From NCBI GenBank assembly GCA_002632325.1, contig NSJK01000010.1:1-64000 (forward strand): a DNA stretch of 64,000 bases, given 5' to 3'. This DNA is from Lysobacterales bacterium (GTDB taxonomy: Bacteria > Pseudomonadota > Gammaproteobacteria > Xanthomonadales > Rhodanobacteraceae). The notes beneath the pieces are model-generated. The model was not told where the DNA came from. It saw only the letters and a program-made list of their open reading frames with translations, and did not search any database. Positions 43,969 to 53,095 of the stretch are shown here, piece by piece. A program made the translations under genes and the position numbers. How positions within the stretch are numbered: the stretch's first letter is position 1; each line of letters starts with the position of its first letter.

Positions 43969-44961
43969 TCAGATCTTGCGCGCTGCGTGACCGTTGTTCG
44001 GCGGTTGCCAGCGTGCGAGCGCTTCGCGGGTGCGCCGGCGACCGAGTTCGATGAGTTCGGCGGCACGGTGGAATTCGTAGAACGCGCAGGCATTGCGCGG
44101 AATGGTGATGAGCAGATCCGGCGGCTGCGCGGCGAGCTTGAGGCGCGTCATTGTCGCCTGCACGGCGTCGAGTGAACGCGCGAACAGTTCGATCGTGCCG
44201 GGCTCGTTGGCGGCGGCATGGCGTTCGTGACGTTCGGCAAAGGCGTCGAACAAGGCGGCGATCCGGCGCTTGGGGCGCAGTGGCGTCTGGGCGTCGATCG
44301 CAGCCGACTCGTTGCTGGCGCCCGCCTGCAGTGGCGCCGCGGCGGGAATCGTCGGCGCCGCAATCGTCTCGGCTTCGATCGGCTCGGACGGCGCATTGAT
44401 GTCGACCGCGATGGTCGCGTCGGTGAGATCGCGCAAGGTCGGCGATACCGGCACCGGATTGAGCAGGCCGCCATCGACGAGCAGGCGGCCTTGGTAGCGA
44501 TGCGGGCGGAATACGGTCGGAATCGCGATCGAGGCGCGGATCGCGTCGAACAGCGGCCCGCGCGAAAACCAGACTTCGCGTTGCGCGTCGAGATCGACCG
44601 CAACCGCGGTGTAGGGCAGTGGCAGTTGCTCGATCAGGAGATCGCCGAGCAGTTCGCGCAGCACCTGGCCGATGCGATCGCCCTTGATGATGCCGCCGCC
44701 GCGAAAGGTCCAGTCGACCAGGCGCAAGACATCGAGGCGTTGCAGCGGGTTGACGAAATCGCGAAACGCCTGGAGCTTGCCGGCCGCGTACATGCCGCCG
44801 ACCAGCGCGCCCATCGAGCTGCCGGCGATCGAGCCGATCGAGAACCCCTGCGCCTGCAGTTCCTCGAGCACGCCCACGTGCGCGTAGCCACGCGCACCGC
44901 CCGAACCGAGCACCAGCGAGATGTGCTTGCCACGCGACACGCCGCCGTTGGCCGTGTTCAT
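43969..44961 (-). CDS. Patatin-like phospholipase (RssA-like)
   Basis: A 330-residue patatin-fold serine lipase. The oxyanion motif is LGSGGARGYAHVGVLEEL, the nucleophile Ser is in AGSSMGALVGGMYAAG, and the catalytic Asp in LVDGGLLNPVPVS. The last 100 residues form a long helical extension with an Ala/Pro-rich linker. There is no signal peptide, so it is probably cytoplasmic like RssA. ATG at 44961 overlaps the stop of the WYL regulator gene (ATGA). The lipid substrate is unknown. Confidence 0.87.
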   Translation of the reverse strand: MNTANGGVSRGKHISLVLGSGGARGYAHVGVLEELQAQGFSIGSIAGSSMGALVGGMYAAGKLQAFRDFVNPLQRLDVLRLVDWTFRGGGIIKGDRIGQVLRELLGDLLIEQLPLPYTAVAVDLDAQREVWFSRGPLFDAIRASIAIPTVFRPHRYQGRLLVDGGLLNPVPVSPTLRDLTDATIAVDINAPSEPIEAETIAAPTIPAAAPLQAGASNESAAIDAQTPLRPKRRIAALFDAFAERHERHAAANEPGTIELFARSLDAVQATMTRLKLAAQPPDLLITIPRNACAFYEFHRAAELIELGRRRTREALARWQPPNNGHAARKI

Positions 44962-45941
44962 GTCGGTGCGCCTTGATAGGCGCCGAGTGCGAGTTGCAGC
45001 ATGATCTTCATCTCCTCGCGCAGCGACACCGGCGCGACCACTTCGGCATCGGCGCCGTAGCGCAACACGTCCATCAGTAATTCACGCGAATTGGAATAGG
45101 GCAGCCTGAGTTCGTAGCGACCATCGGCCAGGCGTGCGCCTTGTTGCTGCGAATGCCAGTGCTCATCGGCGACCCAGCGCGCCGCATGTGGCGAAAAGCG
45201 GATCGTCGCCCAGGCCTTGGGCGCGCCGGAAAATATCCCGTAGCTCGAAGCCAGATGTGCATCGAGTTCGCCCGCCTGGCGATCCAGCGCAACCTCGGCG
45301 AGCACCTCGGGTGCACGCATGCGATCGAGCGCGAAGCTGCGCAGGCCGTCGCGCTCGTGATCCCAGGCATCCAGATACCAGTTGTCGCGATAGTGGGCGA
45401 GCCGTTGCGGTGACACCACGCGCTGCGTGCTGGCATCGGTCGAGCGCGCGCGATAGGAAAACTTCAAACGCTGGCGACGCAGCAAGGCGCCGGCAACCGC
45501 GCGAAACACCGCCTGATCGAGCGTGCGTGCACCACTCGCCAGCACGCGGATGCGCTCCACCGGCAGACTCTGCCCGCTGGCGTGATCGGACAGCAGACGC
45601 TCGATGCGCGCACGAAACGGTGCCAGCGCGCCGGCCAACACGCCCGGATCGGCGCGCCCGAGCAGTTCGTTGAGCGCGAGCAGGGCAGCCAGTTCGTCGC
45701 TGGTCAGCCACAGCCCGGGCAGTTCGAAGCGATCGCCTTCTCCGGCCACGTAGCGAAACGCGGCTTCCTCGCCTTCGCCGCCTTCGATCGGTGCACCGAG
45801 CGCATCGCGCAGGAAGGCGATGTCGCGGTAGACGGTCGCGCGCGAGCAACCGAGTTCGGCCTTGATCTGCGCGAAGGACACCGGATAGCGCGTGGCCTTG
45901 AACAGGCGATGCAGACTCAGGATGCGTTCGTAGCGGTCCAA
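44958..45941 (-). CDS. WYL-domain transcriptional regulator
   Basis: A 327-residue regulator. The N-terminal helix-turn-helix reads RYERILSLHRLFKATRYPVS and ELGCSRATVYRDIAFLRDAL. A WYL domain (about residues 150-225: LRRQRLKFSYRARSTD, HYRDNWYLDAWDHERDGLRS) and a WCX region follow; these often bind nucleotides or DNA. I chose TTG at 45941, which has GAGGG six bases upstream and gives a normal N-terminus; the long upstream open frame is low-complexity. It is translated with the patatin gene and faces the permease gene across a 308-base gap. Confidence 0.82.
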   Translation of the reverse strand: MDRYERILSLHRLFKATRYPVSFAQIKAELGCSRATVYRDIAFLRDALGAPIEGGEGEEAAFRYVAGEGDRFELPGLWLTSDELAALLALNELLGRADPGVLAGALAPFRARIERLLSDHASGQSLPVERIRVLASGARTLDQAVFRAVAGALLRRQRLKFSYRARSTDASTQRVVSPQRLAHYRDNWYLDAWDHERDGLRSFALDRMRAPEVLAEVALDRQAGELDAHLASSYGIFSGAPKAWATIRFSPHAARWVADEHWHSQQQGARLADGRYELRLPYSNSRELLMDVLRYGADAEVVAPVSLREEMKIMLQLALGAYQGAPT

Positions 45942-46249
45942 GCGGTGCCCTCGGCGTTTGCGCGTTTGCGTCTGCGCGGAAGCATACCTGTCCGCGCGCG
46001 CGACGGCGCCCTTGGCGGGTTTGCAGTCTCGCGTTTGCGCGGTTCGCATTTCGATCCATATCGATATGCCCGATCGAGTCGGCGTCATCCTGCGGACCGA
46101 CGCTGCGACACGTGGCGGGCTTGGGCTACCATGCCGGACATGCACCGATCCCCGTCCGCAACCTTGCCGGTCGCGCGCCACCTGCCTGACGGGCCCCGCG
46201 TCAGCTTGCGCCTTGCGCGAGAGCTGTGCCGCACGGCGGATCGATCCGC
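45942..46249. promoter_or_regulatory. Divergent WYL regulator / permease intergenic region
   Basis: The 308-base gap between divergent genes holds a perfect 12-base palindrome, CATATCGATATG (46057-46068), an AT-rich island in GC-rich surroundings with extra flanking GATC symmetry, and several copies of GCGTTTGCG near 45951-46037. The palindrome is a candidate operator for the WYL regulator. No gene is seen in the gap. Confidence 0.4.
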
Positions 46250-48010
46250 ATGAGTCTGGCCGCGTGGTTGACCTTGGGCCTGGTGATCGGCGCGATTGCG
46301 CTGTTCGCCAGCGAGAAGGTGCGCGTGGACATCGTCGCGCTGATCGTGCTGGTGCTGCTCGTGCTGCTGGGTCTGGTCACGCCGGGCGAGGCACTCGCAG
46401 GCTTCAGCAACGAGGCGACGGTGACGGTGGCGGCGATGTTCGCGCTGAGTCTGGGCATCGAGCGCTCGGGCTCGCTCGATCCGCTGATTCGTCTGCTCTC
46501 GCGCATTCGTCAGCCGTGGTTGCTCACGCTCGCCTTGATGCTCGCGATCGCACCGATGGGCGCCTTCATCAAGAACATCGCGCTGGTCGCGATGTTCCTG
46601 CCGTTGGCGCTGCGCGTGTGCGCGCGTACGCGCACACCGCCGGGGCGGGTGCTCATGCCGATGGCTTTCGCCGCGCAGATGGGCGGTGTCTGCACCTTGC
46701 TTGGCACCTCCTCGAACCTCTTGACCGACAGCCTCGCGCGCAAGCATGGCCTGAGCGCCTTCGGCGTGTTCGAGTACACCCCGCTCGGCGCCCTGCTCGC
46801 GGTCGTGGGCATCACCTACCTGATGCTGGTCGGGCGCTGGTTGTTGCCGCGCAGTCTCGACGTGCACATGGCGGTCGAATCCGATCTTGGCCACTACATC
46901 ACCGAGCTGCGCATCAAGGCGGGCTCGCCTCTGGTCGGCAAGACCATCGCCGCAGCGCGATTGGGCGAGACTCACGGCGTCTATCCGCTCGAACTGCTGC
47001 GCGGCGAGCAGCACATGTGGTCGCCGCAGGAACAGGCGCTCGAAGCAGGCGACGTGCTCTTGGTGCGCGGCGATTGGGAACGCATCGAGGAGCTGCGTCG
47101 ACGCGTTGAACTCGAACTCGATCCGGAGAATCGCTACGGCCGCGATCCGCGCAAGGCCAGCATCCTCATCGAAGCGATGGTGCGACCGGAGTCACCGATC
47201 GAAGGGCGCACGCTCGGCGAGCTCGACCTGCAGCGTGAGTGCGATGCGACCGTGTTGGCGATTCGGCGCCGTGGTCAGGTCCTGCGTGACGCCCTGCGTG
47301 ATGTGCGCCTCGCGCCCGGCGACGTGCTGTTGCTGCTCAGCGCGGGCGATGCGGCAGCGGTGCGCGCCGATGACCGCTTCGTCGTGCTCAGCGAGCGCGA
47401 AGACACGCGACGCACGCCGCGGCGCGCCTGGGCGGCGCTCGCGATCATGGTCGCGGTGGTGGTGACCTCGGGTCTGCATTGGCTGCCGATTCCGGTCGCG
47501 GCAATTGCCGGCGCGGTGGCGATGGCGGTGGCCGGTTGCTTCGGACGCAAGGACATCTACGAAGGCATCGACTGGAAGATCATCGTCCTGCTCGCGGCGA
47601 TCCTGCCGCTGGGCACTGCGATCGAGAACAGCGGGCTGTCGCAGACGCTGGTTGATGCCGGCATGCAACTGGTCGGCGTGCATGGTGCTCTCGCGGCCTT
47701 GCTGATGGTCTATCTGCTCACCGCCCTGCTCACCGAGCTCATGGGCCACAATCCTTCGGTGGTGCTGATGGTCGGCATCGCGATCTCGGTGGCGCATGCG
47801 GTGCACGCCGATCCGCGGCCGTTCGTGGTGGCGGTGGCTTTCGCCGCAGCAACCTCGTTCGCCACGCCAGTCGGCTATCCGACCAACACGATGGTCTACT
47901 ACGCGGGCGGCTATCGCTTCACCGATTTCATGAAGGTCGGCATCCCGCTCATCGCACTGTTCTGCGCCCTGTCGATGCTGCTGATTCCGCATTTCTGGCC
48001 GCTCATGTGA
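46250..48010 (+). CDS. SLC13-family permease with RCK_C domains
   Basis: A 586-residue inner-membrane transporter of the SLC13/ArsB-like superfamily. Hydrophobic segments flank two central cytoplasmic TrkA-C (RCK_C) domains at about residues 205-290 and 300-390 (LRIKAGSPLVGKTIAAARLG, ALEAGDVLLVRGDWERIEEL, LRDVRLAPGDVLLLLSAGDA). Conserved transport motifs are NKNIA-type FIKNIALVAMFLP, GGVCTLLGTSSNLL and ATPVGYPTNTMVYYAGGYRF. Such proteins move divalent anions such as sulfate or dicarboxylates with sodium; the substrate here is open. ATG at 46250 gives MSLAAWLTLGLVIGAIALFA. Confidence 0.85.
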   Translation: MSLAAWLTLGLVIGAIALFASEKVRVDIVALIVLVLLVLLGLVTPGEALAGFSNEATVTVAAMFALSLGIERSGSLDPLIRLLSRIRQPWLLTLALMLAIAPMGAFIKNIALVAMFLPLALRVCARTRTPPGRVLMPMAFAAQMGGVCTLLGTSSNLLTDSLARKHGLSAFGVFEYTPLGALLAVVGITYLMLVGRWLLPRSLDVHMAVESDLGHYITELRIKAGSPLVGKTIAAARLGETHGVYPLELLRGEQHMWSPQEQALEAGDVLLVRGDWERIEELRRRVELELDPENRYGRDPRKASILIEAMVRPESPIEGRTLGELDLQRECDATVLAIRRRGQVLRDALRDVRLAPGDVLLLLSAGDAAAVRADDRFVVLSEREDTRRTPRRAWAALAIMVAVVVTSGLHWLPIPVAAIAGAVAMAVAGCFGRKDIYEGIDWKIIVLLAAILPLGTAIENSGLSQTLVDAGMQLVGVHGALAALLMVYLLTALLTELMGHNPSVVLMVGIAISVAHAVHADPRPFVVAVAFAAATSFATPVGYPTNTMVYYAGGYRFTDFMKVGIPLIALFCALSMLLIPHFWPLM

Positions 48011-48158
48011 AGCCATGATGGCCGCTGCCGCCGTCACCAATGTTCACGCGGCCAAAACCGCACATTCACCTCGAATTTAGGCGCCTTGCCTACCATGGCG
48101 CGCCGCAGCGGCTGCGTCGCCAGCCCCACGCGCCCATTCCGCAAACTCGAGGATTTCC

Positions 48159-48947
48159 ATGAAGAACACACACGGACTGCTGTTCGCAGCACTGCTGGCT
48201 GTGCTGCCTCTGGCCGCGCAGGCCGATGACACCACCATCGCCGATGGCAAGTGGTCGGGCGCGGGCGAAGTCGGTTTCGCCGCCGTGCGCGGCAATGCCA
48301 AGTCGGAGAATCTCAACGCCAAGCTCGCCTTCAAGATGGAAGACGAGACCTGGAAGGACACCTTCTACCTCACCGCGCTGCGCGCCAAGGGTGAAGTGAG
48401 CACGCCGTTGATCGTCAACGGCCAGATCAGCAGCATCAAGACCTATCAGGCCACCGCCAATCGCTACGAAGTCGGCGCTTCGGCCGGCTACAAGTTCGAC
48501 GAGCGCAGCTATCTGGTCGGCGCAGTGCGTTACGAGAACGACGACTTTTCGTCCTACCAGTATCAGGCCGTGGTGTCGCTCGGTTACGGCTACACCGTGC
48601 TCAAGACCGCCAGTGATGAGCTGTCGCTCGAAGTCGGCCCCGGCTACAAGCGCTTCGAGCGCAAGCTGCCCGCCAATGCCGGTTCGCAAGGCGAGGCGAT
48701 TGGTCGCGGCCTGGTCAACTTCAAGCACGCGTTCTCGGCCAACACCGCCTTCGTCAACACCCTGCTGGTCGAAGCGGGCAGCAAGAACACCTTCCTGCAG
48801 AACGACGCCGGCCTGCAGGTCGACATCAACAAGAAGCTCGCGCTCAAGGTCGGTTATCAGGTGCGCCACAACACCGACGCGCCGGCCGGCACCAAGAAGA
48901 CCGATCAGCTCATGACGACCAACCTCGTCTACAACTTCGGCGGCTGA
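48159..48947 (+). CDS. DUF481 (YdiY-like) outer membrane beta-barrel protein
   Basis: A 262-residue exported protein. Signal peptide cut follows LPLAAQA (residue 22). The mature part begins with WSGAGEVGFAAVRGNAKSEN and consists of alternating beta strands (DTFYLTALRAKGEV, NRYEVGASAGYKFDERSYLV, LGYGYTVLKTASDELSLEVGP), the DUF481 pattern of salt-induced outer-membrane proteins such as YdiY. It ends in NLVYNFGG. ATG at 48159 has GAGGA five bases upstream. An intrinsic terminator follows 43 bases after the stop. Function is not established for the family. Confidence 0.82.
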   Translation: MKNTHGLLFAALLAVLPLAAQADDTTIADGKWSGAGEVGFAAVRGNAKSENLNAKLAFKMEDETWKDTFYLTALRAKGEVSTPLIVNGQISSIKTYQATANRYEVGASAGYKFDERSYLVGAVRYENDDFSSYQYQAVVSLGYGYTVLKTASDELSLEVGPGYKRFERKLPANAGSQGEAIGRGLVNFKHAFSANTAFVNTLLVEAGSKNTFLQNDAGLQVDINKKLALKVGYQVRHNTDAPAGTKKTDQLMTTNLVYNFGG

Positions 48948-48990
48948 GACTGCGCGGCGACCAACGCGCCGCGTGTCAACGCAATCGAGA

Positions 48991-49015
48991 GGGCGCCCTT
49001 GGGCGCCCATTTTTT
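48991..49015 (+). terminator. Intrinsic terminator after the DUF481 gene
   Basis: GGGCGCC (48991-48997) pairs with GGCGCCC (49002-49008), followed by ATTTTTT. It is a clear rho-independent terminator on the plus strand, 43 bases behind the stop codon. Confidence 0.85.
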
Positions 49016-49197
49016 GCGGCGAGATGACGTCAGGGCAACGCTGAACAAGCCGCCACCCGGCTTTCCGGAAAAATCACTGCCGACCGCATTGGATTCGAGG
49101 AAATGCGCCACGTCCATCGATGCCGAAGTACGGGCTCGCCTGATTCGACCGACGCCATGTGGTACTCGAAGGCAGCTGCAATTCGAGGGATTTTGCG

Positions 49198-49539
49198 ATG
49201 GGCATCAGCTGCGAGCTGGAGGTGCCGTTCAAGTCTGACGATCTGACGCCGCTCGGTTTCATCTGTTGGGTCATGATCGACCGAGAGACCTGCCATGCCT
49301 ACCGAGCGTATCGCGTCGAGCAGGATCGCTTGCCTGCATATGCCGATCTGGTTCGTGGCAGCCTGGCCAATCCGATACCCGGGATCGAGGCTTCATTCGG
49401 CACGCGCATCGGTTTCGAGGTGTTGCGCGGAGACCCGACGCCCTACATCCGCTGGGTCGAACCGAATTCAACCGTCGCCGTGCTGCTCGAACGGGGCGCG
49501 ACCGTCGAGTATTGGCATCGGGTGGCTGGCCTGATCTGA
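49198..49539 (+). CDS. Small protein of unknown function
   Basis: A 113-residue soluble protein starting MGISCELEVPFKSDDLTPLG, with later IGFEVLRGDPTPYIRWVEPN and AVLLERGATVEYWHRVAGLI. It seems to be a compact alpha/beta protein with aromatic-rich strands; no signal peptide, membrane span or known motif is evident. ATG at 49198 has GAGGG eight bases upstream, which supports translation. It stands alone between a terminator and the convergent hemC gene, 24 bases from hemC's stop. I do not recognise the family. Confidence 0.55.
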   Translation: MGISCELEVPFKSDDLTPLGFICWVMIDRETCHAYRAYRVEQDRLPAYADLVRGSLANPIPGIEASFGTRIGFEVLRGDPTPYIRWVEPNSTVAVLLERGATVEYWHRVAGLI

Positions 49540-49563
49540 GCCCCAGCGGTTCATGCGCGGTCT

Positions 49564-50484
49564 TCAGCCCTTGGCGCTGCCAAGCAGCGCATCGGCACCT
49601 TGCGCGCGCAAGGCCGTGGCGACTTGCTGGCCGAGCGCGGCGGGTGCATCGGCAAGGCCGCTGGCTTCGGCACGGATCAGATTGCCATTGGCTGCATCGC
49701 CGACCAGTCCCCACAGCGTGAGGCCGTGTTCGGTTTCCATCGCGTAGCCCGCGATCGGCACGTTGCAACTGCCGTGCAGGGCGAGGCTCATCGCGCGCTC
49801 CGCATCGGTGCAGCGGCGCGTCGAGGGGGCTTCCAATGCGGCGATGAGTTCGCTGCTGCGTTCATCGCCGGCGCGGCATTCGATCGCGATCGCGCCCTGT
49901 CCGACCGCGCTGAGCCATTGCGGTGCGTCCAGGCGCGACCGGATGCGCGCGCCCAGGCCGAGCCGCTCGAGTCCGGCGCAGGCGAGCACGATCGCTTCGT
50001 AGTGGCCGTCATCGAGCTTGGCAAGACGCGTGTTGACGTTGCCGCGCAGGTCGAGGATTTCCAGATCGGGTCGCAGCGCGCGCAGTTGCGCCTGACGCCG
50101 CAATGAGGACGTGCCCACGCGCGCGCCCTGCGGCAATTCGTCGAGACGTGCGTGGCGCGTGCTGACGAAGGCGTCGGCGGGATCGGCGCGCGCGAGCACG
50201 GCGCCGAGTACGAAGCCGGGTTCGAGCACCATCGGCACGTCCTTGAGCGAATGCACGGCGATGTCGGCGCGATGTTCCTGCAGCGCGACTTCGAGTTCCT
50301 TGAGGAACAGGCCCTTGCCGCCAATCGCGGCGAGCGGGCGGTCGAGGATCTGGTCGCCGCGCGTGGTCATCGGCACCAGATCGACATGCAGATCGGCATG
50401 CAGCGCACGCAGGCGTGCGGCGACATGTTCGGCCTGCCACAGCGCGAGTGCGCTTTGCCGGGTGGCGATGCGCAGGGTTTTCAT
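49564..50484 (-). CDS. hemC: Porphobilinogen deaminase (hydroxymethylbilane synthase)
   Basis: A 306-residue cytoplasmic enzyme that joins four porphobilinogen units into hydroxymethylbilane for heme synthesis. The N-terminus [42 protein letters not shown] and [11 protein letters not shown] are the family's active-site segments. The Cys that holds the dipyrromethane cofactor is in [17 protein letters not shown] at 50484 overlaps the stop of the algR-like gene (ATGA), so heme synthesis is translationally coupled to the two-component pair upstream. hemD is not downstream here. Confidence 0.95.
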   Translation of the reverse strand: MKTLRIATRQSALALWQAEHVAARLRALHADLHVDLVPMTTRGDQILDRPLAAIGGKGLFLKELEVALQEHRADIAVHSLKDVPMVLEPGFVLGAVLARADPADAFVSTRHARLDELPQGARVGTSSLRRQAQLRALRPDLEILDLRGNVNTRLAKLDDGHYEAIVLACAGLERLGLGARIRSRLDAPQWLSAVGQGAIAIECRAGDERSSELIAALEAPSTRRCTDAERAMSLALHGSCNVPIAGYAMETEHGLTLWGLVGDAANGNLIRAEASGLADAPAALGQQVATALRAQGADALLGSAKG

Positions 50485-51218
50485 AAGGTCTTGATCAGTT
50501 TGCGCAGCGCCGGCAGATTGCGGCGGCTGACTTCGAGCGGCACTTCGACACCACTGATCACGGCGAGCAGGCGACCTTCGGCGTCGCGTGAGAGGCCGGA
50601 CAGTCGGGTTCGTGCGACCAGACAGTTGCGATGGATGCGCACGAAACGTTCGCCGAACTCGTCTTCGAGCGCCTTGAGCGGTTCCTCGATGAGCACCTGA
50701 CCGCCGCGATGATGCACCACCACGTACTTGTCTTCGGCGAGCAGATAGTGGATCTCTTCGACCGGCACCAGCACGAGGTTGCCGCGCATGCGTGCGCACA
50801 GATGCGAGCGCACGTGGGTTGCGCCGCTTGCCTGCGCGAGAGCATCGGCCGCCCGTTGCGGATTCCAGCGTCGCGCCTTGTCGAGAGCGGCCTTGAGCCG
50901 CTCGACGCGCACCGGCTTGAGCAGGTAGTCGACCGCATTGGCCTCGAAGGCCTCGAGTGCATGATCGCCATAGGCGGTGCAGAACACGATCGCGGGCGGT
51001 GATTCGAAACCCGCCAGATGGCGTGCGGTTTCGAGCCCATCCATGCCGGGCATGCGGATGTCGAGCAGAACGAGCTCAGGCGCAAGCTGTGCCACTTCGG
51101 TGAGCGCCTGACTGCCATTGGCGGCTTCGCCGACGACTTCGGTCTCGCCGATCTCGGCGAGCAAGGTGCGCAGGCGCTCGCGCGCGAGCGGCTCGTCATC
51201 GACGATCAAGATTTTCAT
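50481..51218 (-). CDS. algR: LytTR response regulator, AlgR-type
   Basis: A 245-residue regulator. The receiver domain starts [20 protein letters not shown], with the phosphorylated Asp in [13 protein letters not shown] and the Lys in VDYLLKPVR. The C-terminal LytTR DNA-binding domain spans about residues 145-245 ([36 protein letters not shown]). The order sensor-regulator-hemC is that of algZ-algR-hemC in pseudomonads and relatives, which supports the name. It overlaps both neighbours by ATGA. Confidence 0.88.
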   Translation of the reverse strand: MKILIVDDEPLARERLRTLLAEIGETEVVGEAANGSQALTEVAQLAPELVLLDIRMPGMDGLETARHLAGFESPPAIVFCTAYGDHALEAFEANAVDYLLKPVRVERLKAALDKARRWNPQRAADALAQASGATHVRSHLCARMRGNLVLVPVEEIHYLLAEDKYVVVHHRGGQVLIEEPLKALEDEFGERFVRIHRNCLVARTRLSGLSRDAEGRLLAVISGVEVPLEVSRRNLPALRKLIKTL

Positions 51219-52273
51219 GACACCCCGGTCTCCGGCAGTCGTACGCGGACGACGAAGCGATCTGCTTGCGGTCCCATCCGCAGTTCGCCGTGCGTGCCGA
51301 AATGGTAGCCGATGCGCGCGCGTACGTTGGCCAGCGCGATGCCGTTGCCGCGCAAACTGGTGCCGGTGGGCAAGGGGTTGGCGAACTCGATTTCGACTCC
51401 GCCGCCATCACGTCGGCCATGGATCGACAAGGTGCCGCCCTCGGCACGCGGCTGAATGCCGTGGTAGATCGCGTTCTCGACCAATGGTTGCAGCAGCAGG
51501 CGCGGCAGCGGCAGCTCGCGCGGCAGGTCGGCGACATCGATGTCGAGCTGCAGGCGTTCGCCCAGACGCAGGTGCTCGATGGCGAGATAGCGCTCGATCA
51601 GATCGAGTTCCTCGCCGAGCGTGCCCGGCGCGTCATCGGGGCCGAGCGCGGCACGGAACAGTTCGGCCAGATCCTCGACGGTGCGTTCGGCATCGGCCGG
51701 GCGACTGCGGATGAGGCTGGCGATCGTGTTCATGCTGTTGAAGAGGAAATGTGGGCGGATGCGTGCCTGCAATGCTTCGAAACGGGCCTTGTTGGCGGCG
51801 TGCATGCGCTCGCGCCATTGTTCGAACACGAACAGGTAGCGCAGCACGGCGGCGGCGATCAAGGCGCAGATCGCTGCATTGGCGAACACGAAACGACCGG
51901 TTTCACTGGCCGGCACGCTGAACTCGGCGCCGAGTGATTGGTCGATTCGGCACACCACCCAGCTCGCCAGCGCGGTGACCAGCACCGCCGCACTCCAGGC
52001 GAGCAGGAAGCCGGCAATGGTGAAGAGCCGCTGCAAGACCGTGCGCAACGAGCACAGCATCACCGCATTGAGCAGCACCAGCCATTGCACGTAGACCGTG
52101 GTGGTGCCCAGCCGCGGCAGCCATTCGCGCGGGTTCTCCTGCGGCGCGAGCACGATCACCAGCGCCACCAGCTCGCCGACGATCATCAGCACGAACAGGG
52201 TCGGTGCGCTGCAGAACGTGGGCATCCACGTCGCACTCGGTGCGGGTTCGGGCGTGTGGCTGCGGCTGAACAT
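51215..52273 (-). CDS. algZ: Sensor histidine kinase, AlgZ/FimS-type (LytS family)
   Basis: A 352-residue membrane kinase. About four hydrophobic segments occupy residues 20-155. The His_kinase domain has the motif RPHFLFNSMNTIASLIR, with the accepting His, typical of the LytS/YehU family. The ATPase region has PLVENAIYHGI and LRGNGIALANVRARI. It would control the AlgR-type regulator encoded next with an ATGA overlap. ATG at 52273 is used, without a strong ribosome-binding site; the longer open frame runs over the esterase end and is not homologous. Confidence 0.85.
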   Translation of the reverse strand: MFSRSHTPEPAPSATWMPTFCSAPTLFVLMIVGELVALVIVLAPQENPREWLPRLGTTTVYVQWLVLLNAVMLCSLRTVLQRLFTIAGFLLAWSAAVLVTALASWVVCRIDQSLGAEFSVPASETGRFVFANAAICALIAAAVLRYLFVFEQWRERMHAANKARFEALQARIRPHFLFNSMNTIASLIRSRPADAERTVEDLAELFRAALGPDDAPGTLGEELDLIERYLAIEHLRLGERLQLDIDVADLPRELPLPRLLLQPLVENAIYHGIQPRAEGGTLSIHGRRDGGGVEIEFANPLPTGTSLRGNGIALANVRARIGYHFGTHGELRMGPQADRFVVRVRLPETGVS

Positions 52274-52292
52274 TGCAGGGGCTGTCGTGGTG

Positions 52293-52970
52293 TCAGGTGA
52301 ACAGGTGGGCGCCGATCCAGGCGCGCAGGTCGGCGATTTCCTCGAGGCAAACCTGATGCGCCATCGGATAGCTGTGCCAGGCCACCGCGTGGCCACGTGT
52401 GGTCAAGGCGTCGCGCGCGGCAGCGCCCAAGGGCTGCGGCACTACCGGGTCATGACTGCCGTGGCCGAAGAAGATCGGCAGCCTGGCATTGGCGACCGAT
52501 CCTTCCTTGGCGAGCTGCTCGCCGAGCATGAGGTAGGTCGACAGCGCGACGATGCCGGCCAGCGGCTGCGCATGGCGCAGACCCGCGGCTAGCACGACCG
52601 CACCGCCCTGCGAGAACCCCGCGAGCAGGATGTGGCGCGCGGCCACGCCGCGTTCGACTTCACGCGCGATCAGCGCCTCGACGTGGCCGATCGACTCGCG
52701 CAGGCCGGCGGAGTCCTGCTTGTCCTCGATGCGCATGCCGGCGATGTCGTACCAGGCGCGCATGCGCACGCCGCCATTGACCGTGACCGGCCGTGGCGGT
52801 GCATGCGGGAACACGAAACGCAGCGCTGGCCAGGCCGGATCGACCAGTTGCGGGATGATCGGCGCGAAATCGTTGCCGTCGGCGCCCAGACCATGCAGCC
52901 AGATCACCGCGTGCACGGGCTTGGGCGCGGTTTCGATTTCGGCACAGGGCAGGGTCACGGGACGCTCCAT
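52293..52970 (-). CDS. Carboxylesterase/phospholipase family alpha-beta hydrolase
   Basis: A 225-residue alpha/beta hydrolase of the carboxylesterase II/acyl-protein thioesterase-like family. HAVIWLHGLGADGNDFAPII begins the core; the Ser nucleophile is in LLAGFSQGGAVVLAAGL, the Asp in FFGHGSHDPVVP and the His in YPMAHQVCLEEI. No signal peptide is present. ATG at 52970 gives the normal length; an in-frame TTG 15 codons upstream is less likely. It reads away from the S9 peptidase gene across a short gap with a 12-base palindrome. Confidence 0.88.
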   Translation of the reverse strand: MERPVTLPCAEIETAPKPVHAVIWLHGLGADGNDFAPIIPQLVDPAWPALRFVFPHAPPRPVTVNGGVRMRAWYDIAGMRIEDKQDSAGLRESIGHVEALIAREVERGVAARHILLAGFSQGGAVVLAAGLRHAQPLAGIVALSTYLMLGEQLAKEGSVANARLPIFFGHGSHDPVVPQPLGAAARDALTTRGHAVAWHSYPMAHQVCLEEIADLRAWIGAHLFT

Positions 52971-53095
52971 CGGTGGCAGGAGCGCAAGGCTGCCCGCGTC
53001 GAGCGCATTTGCCAAGCGCCGGTGCTGACTTTCGACCCGGGTCGCGTGGTGCGGGTGGCGCTATGCTCGGCGCTTTCAGCACCGGGGAAACCGCC

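Noticed and set aside
53033..53044. Palindrome CGACCCGGGTCG between the esterase and the S9 peptidase
   Set aside because: Twelve bases of pure GC symmetry is common in this genome, and no promoter elements are clearly arranged around it, so an operator claim is not supported.
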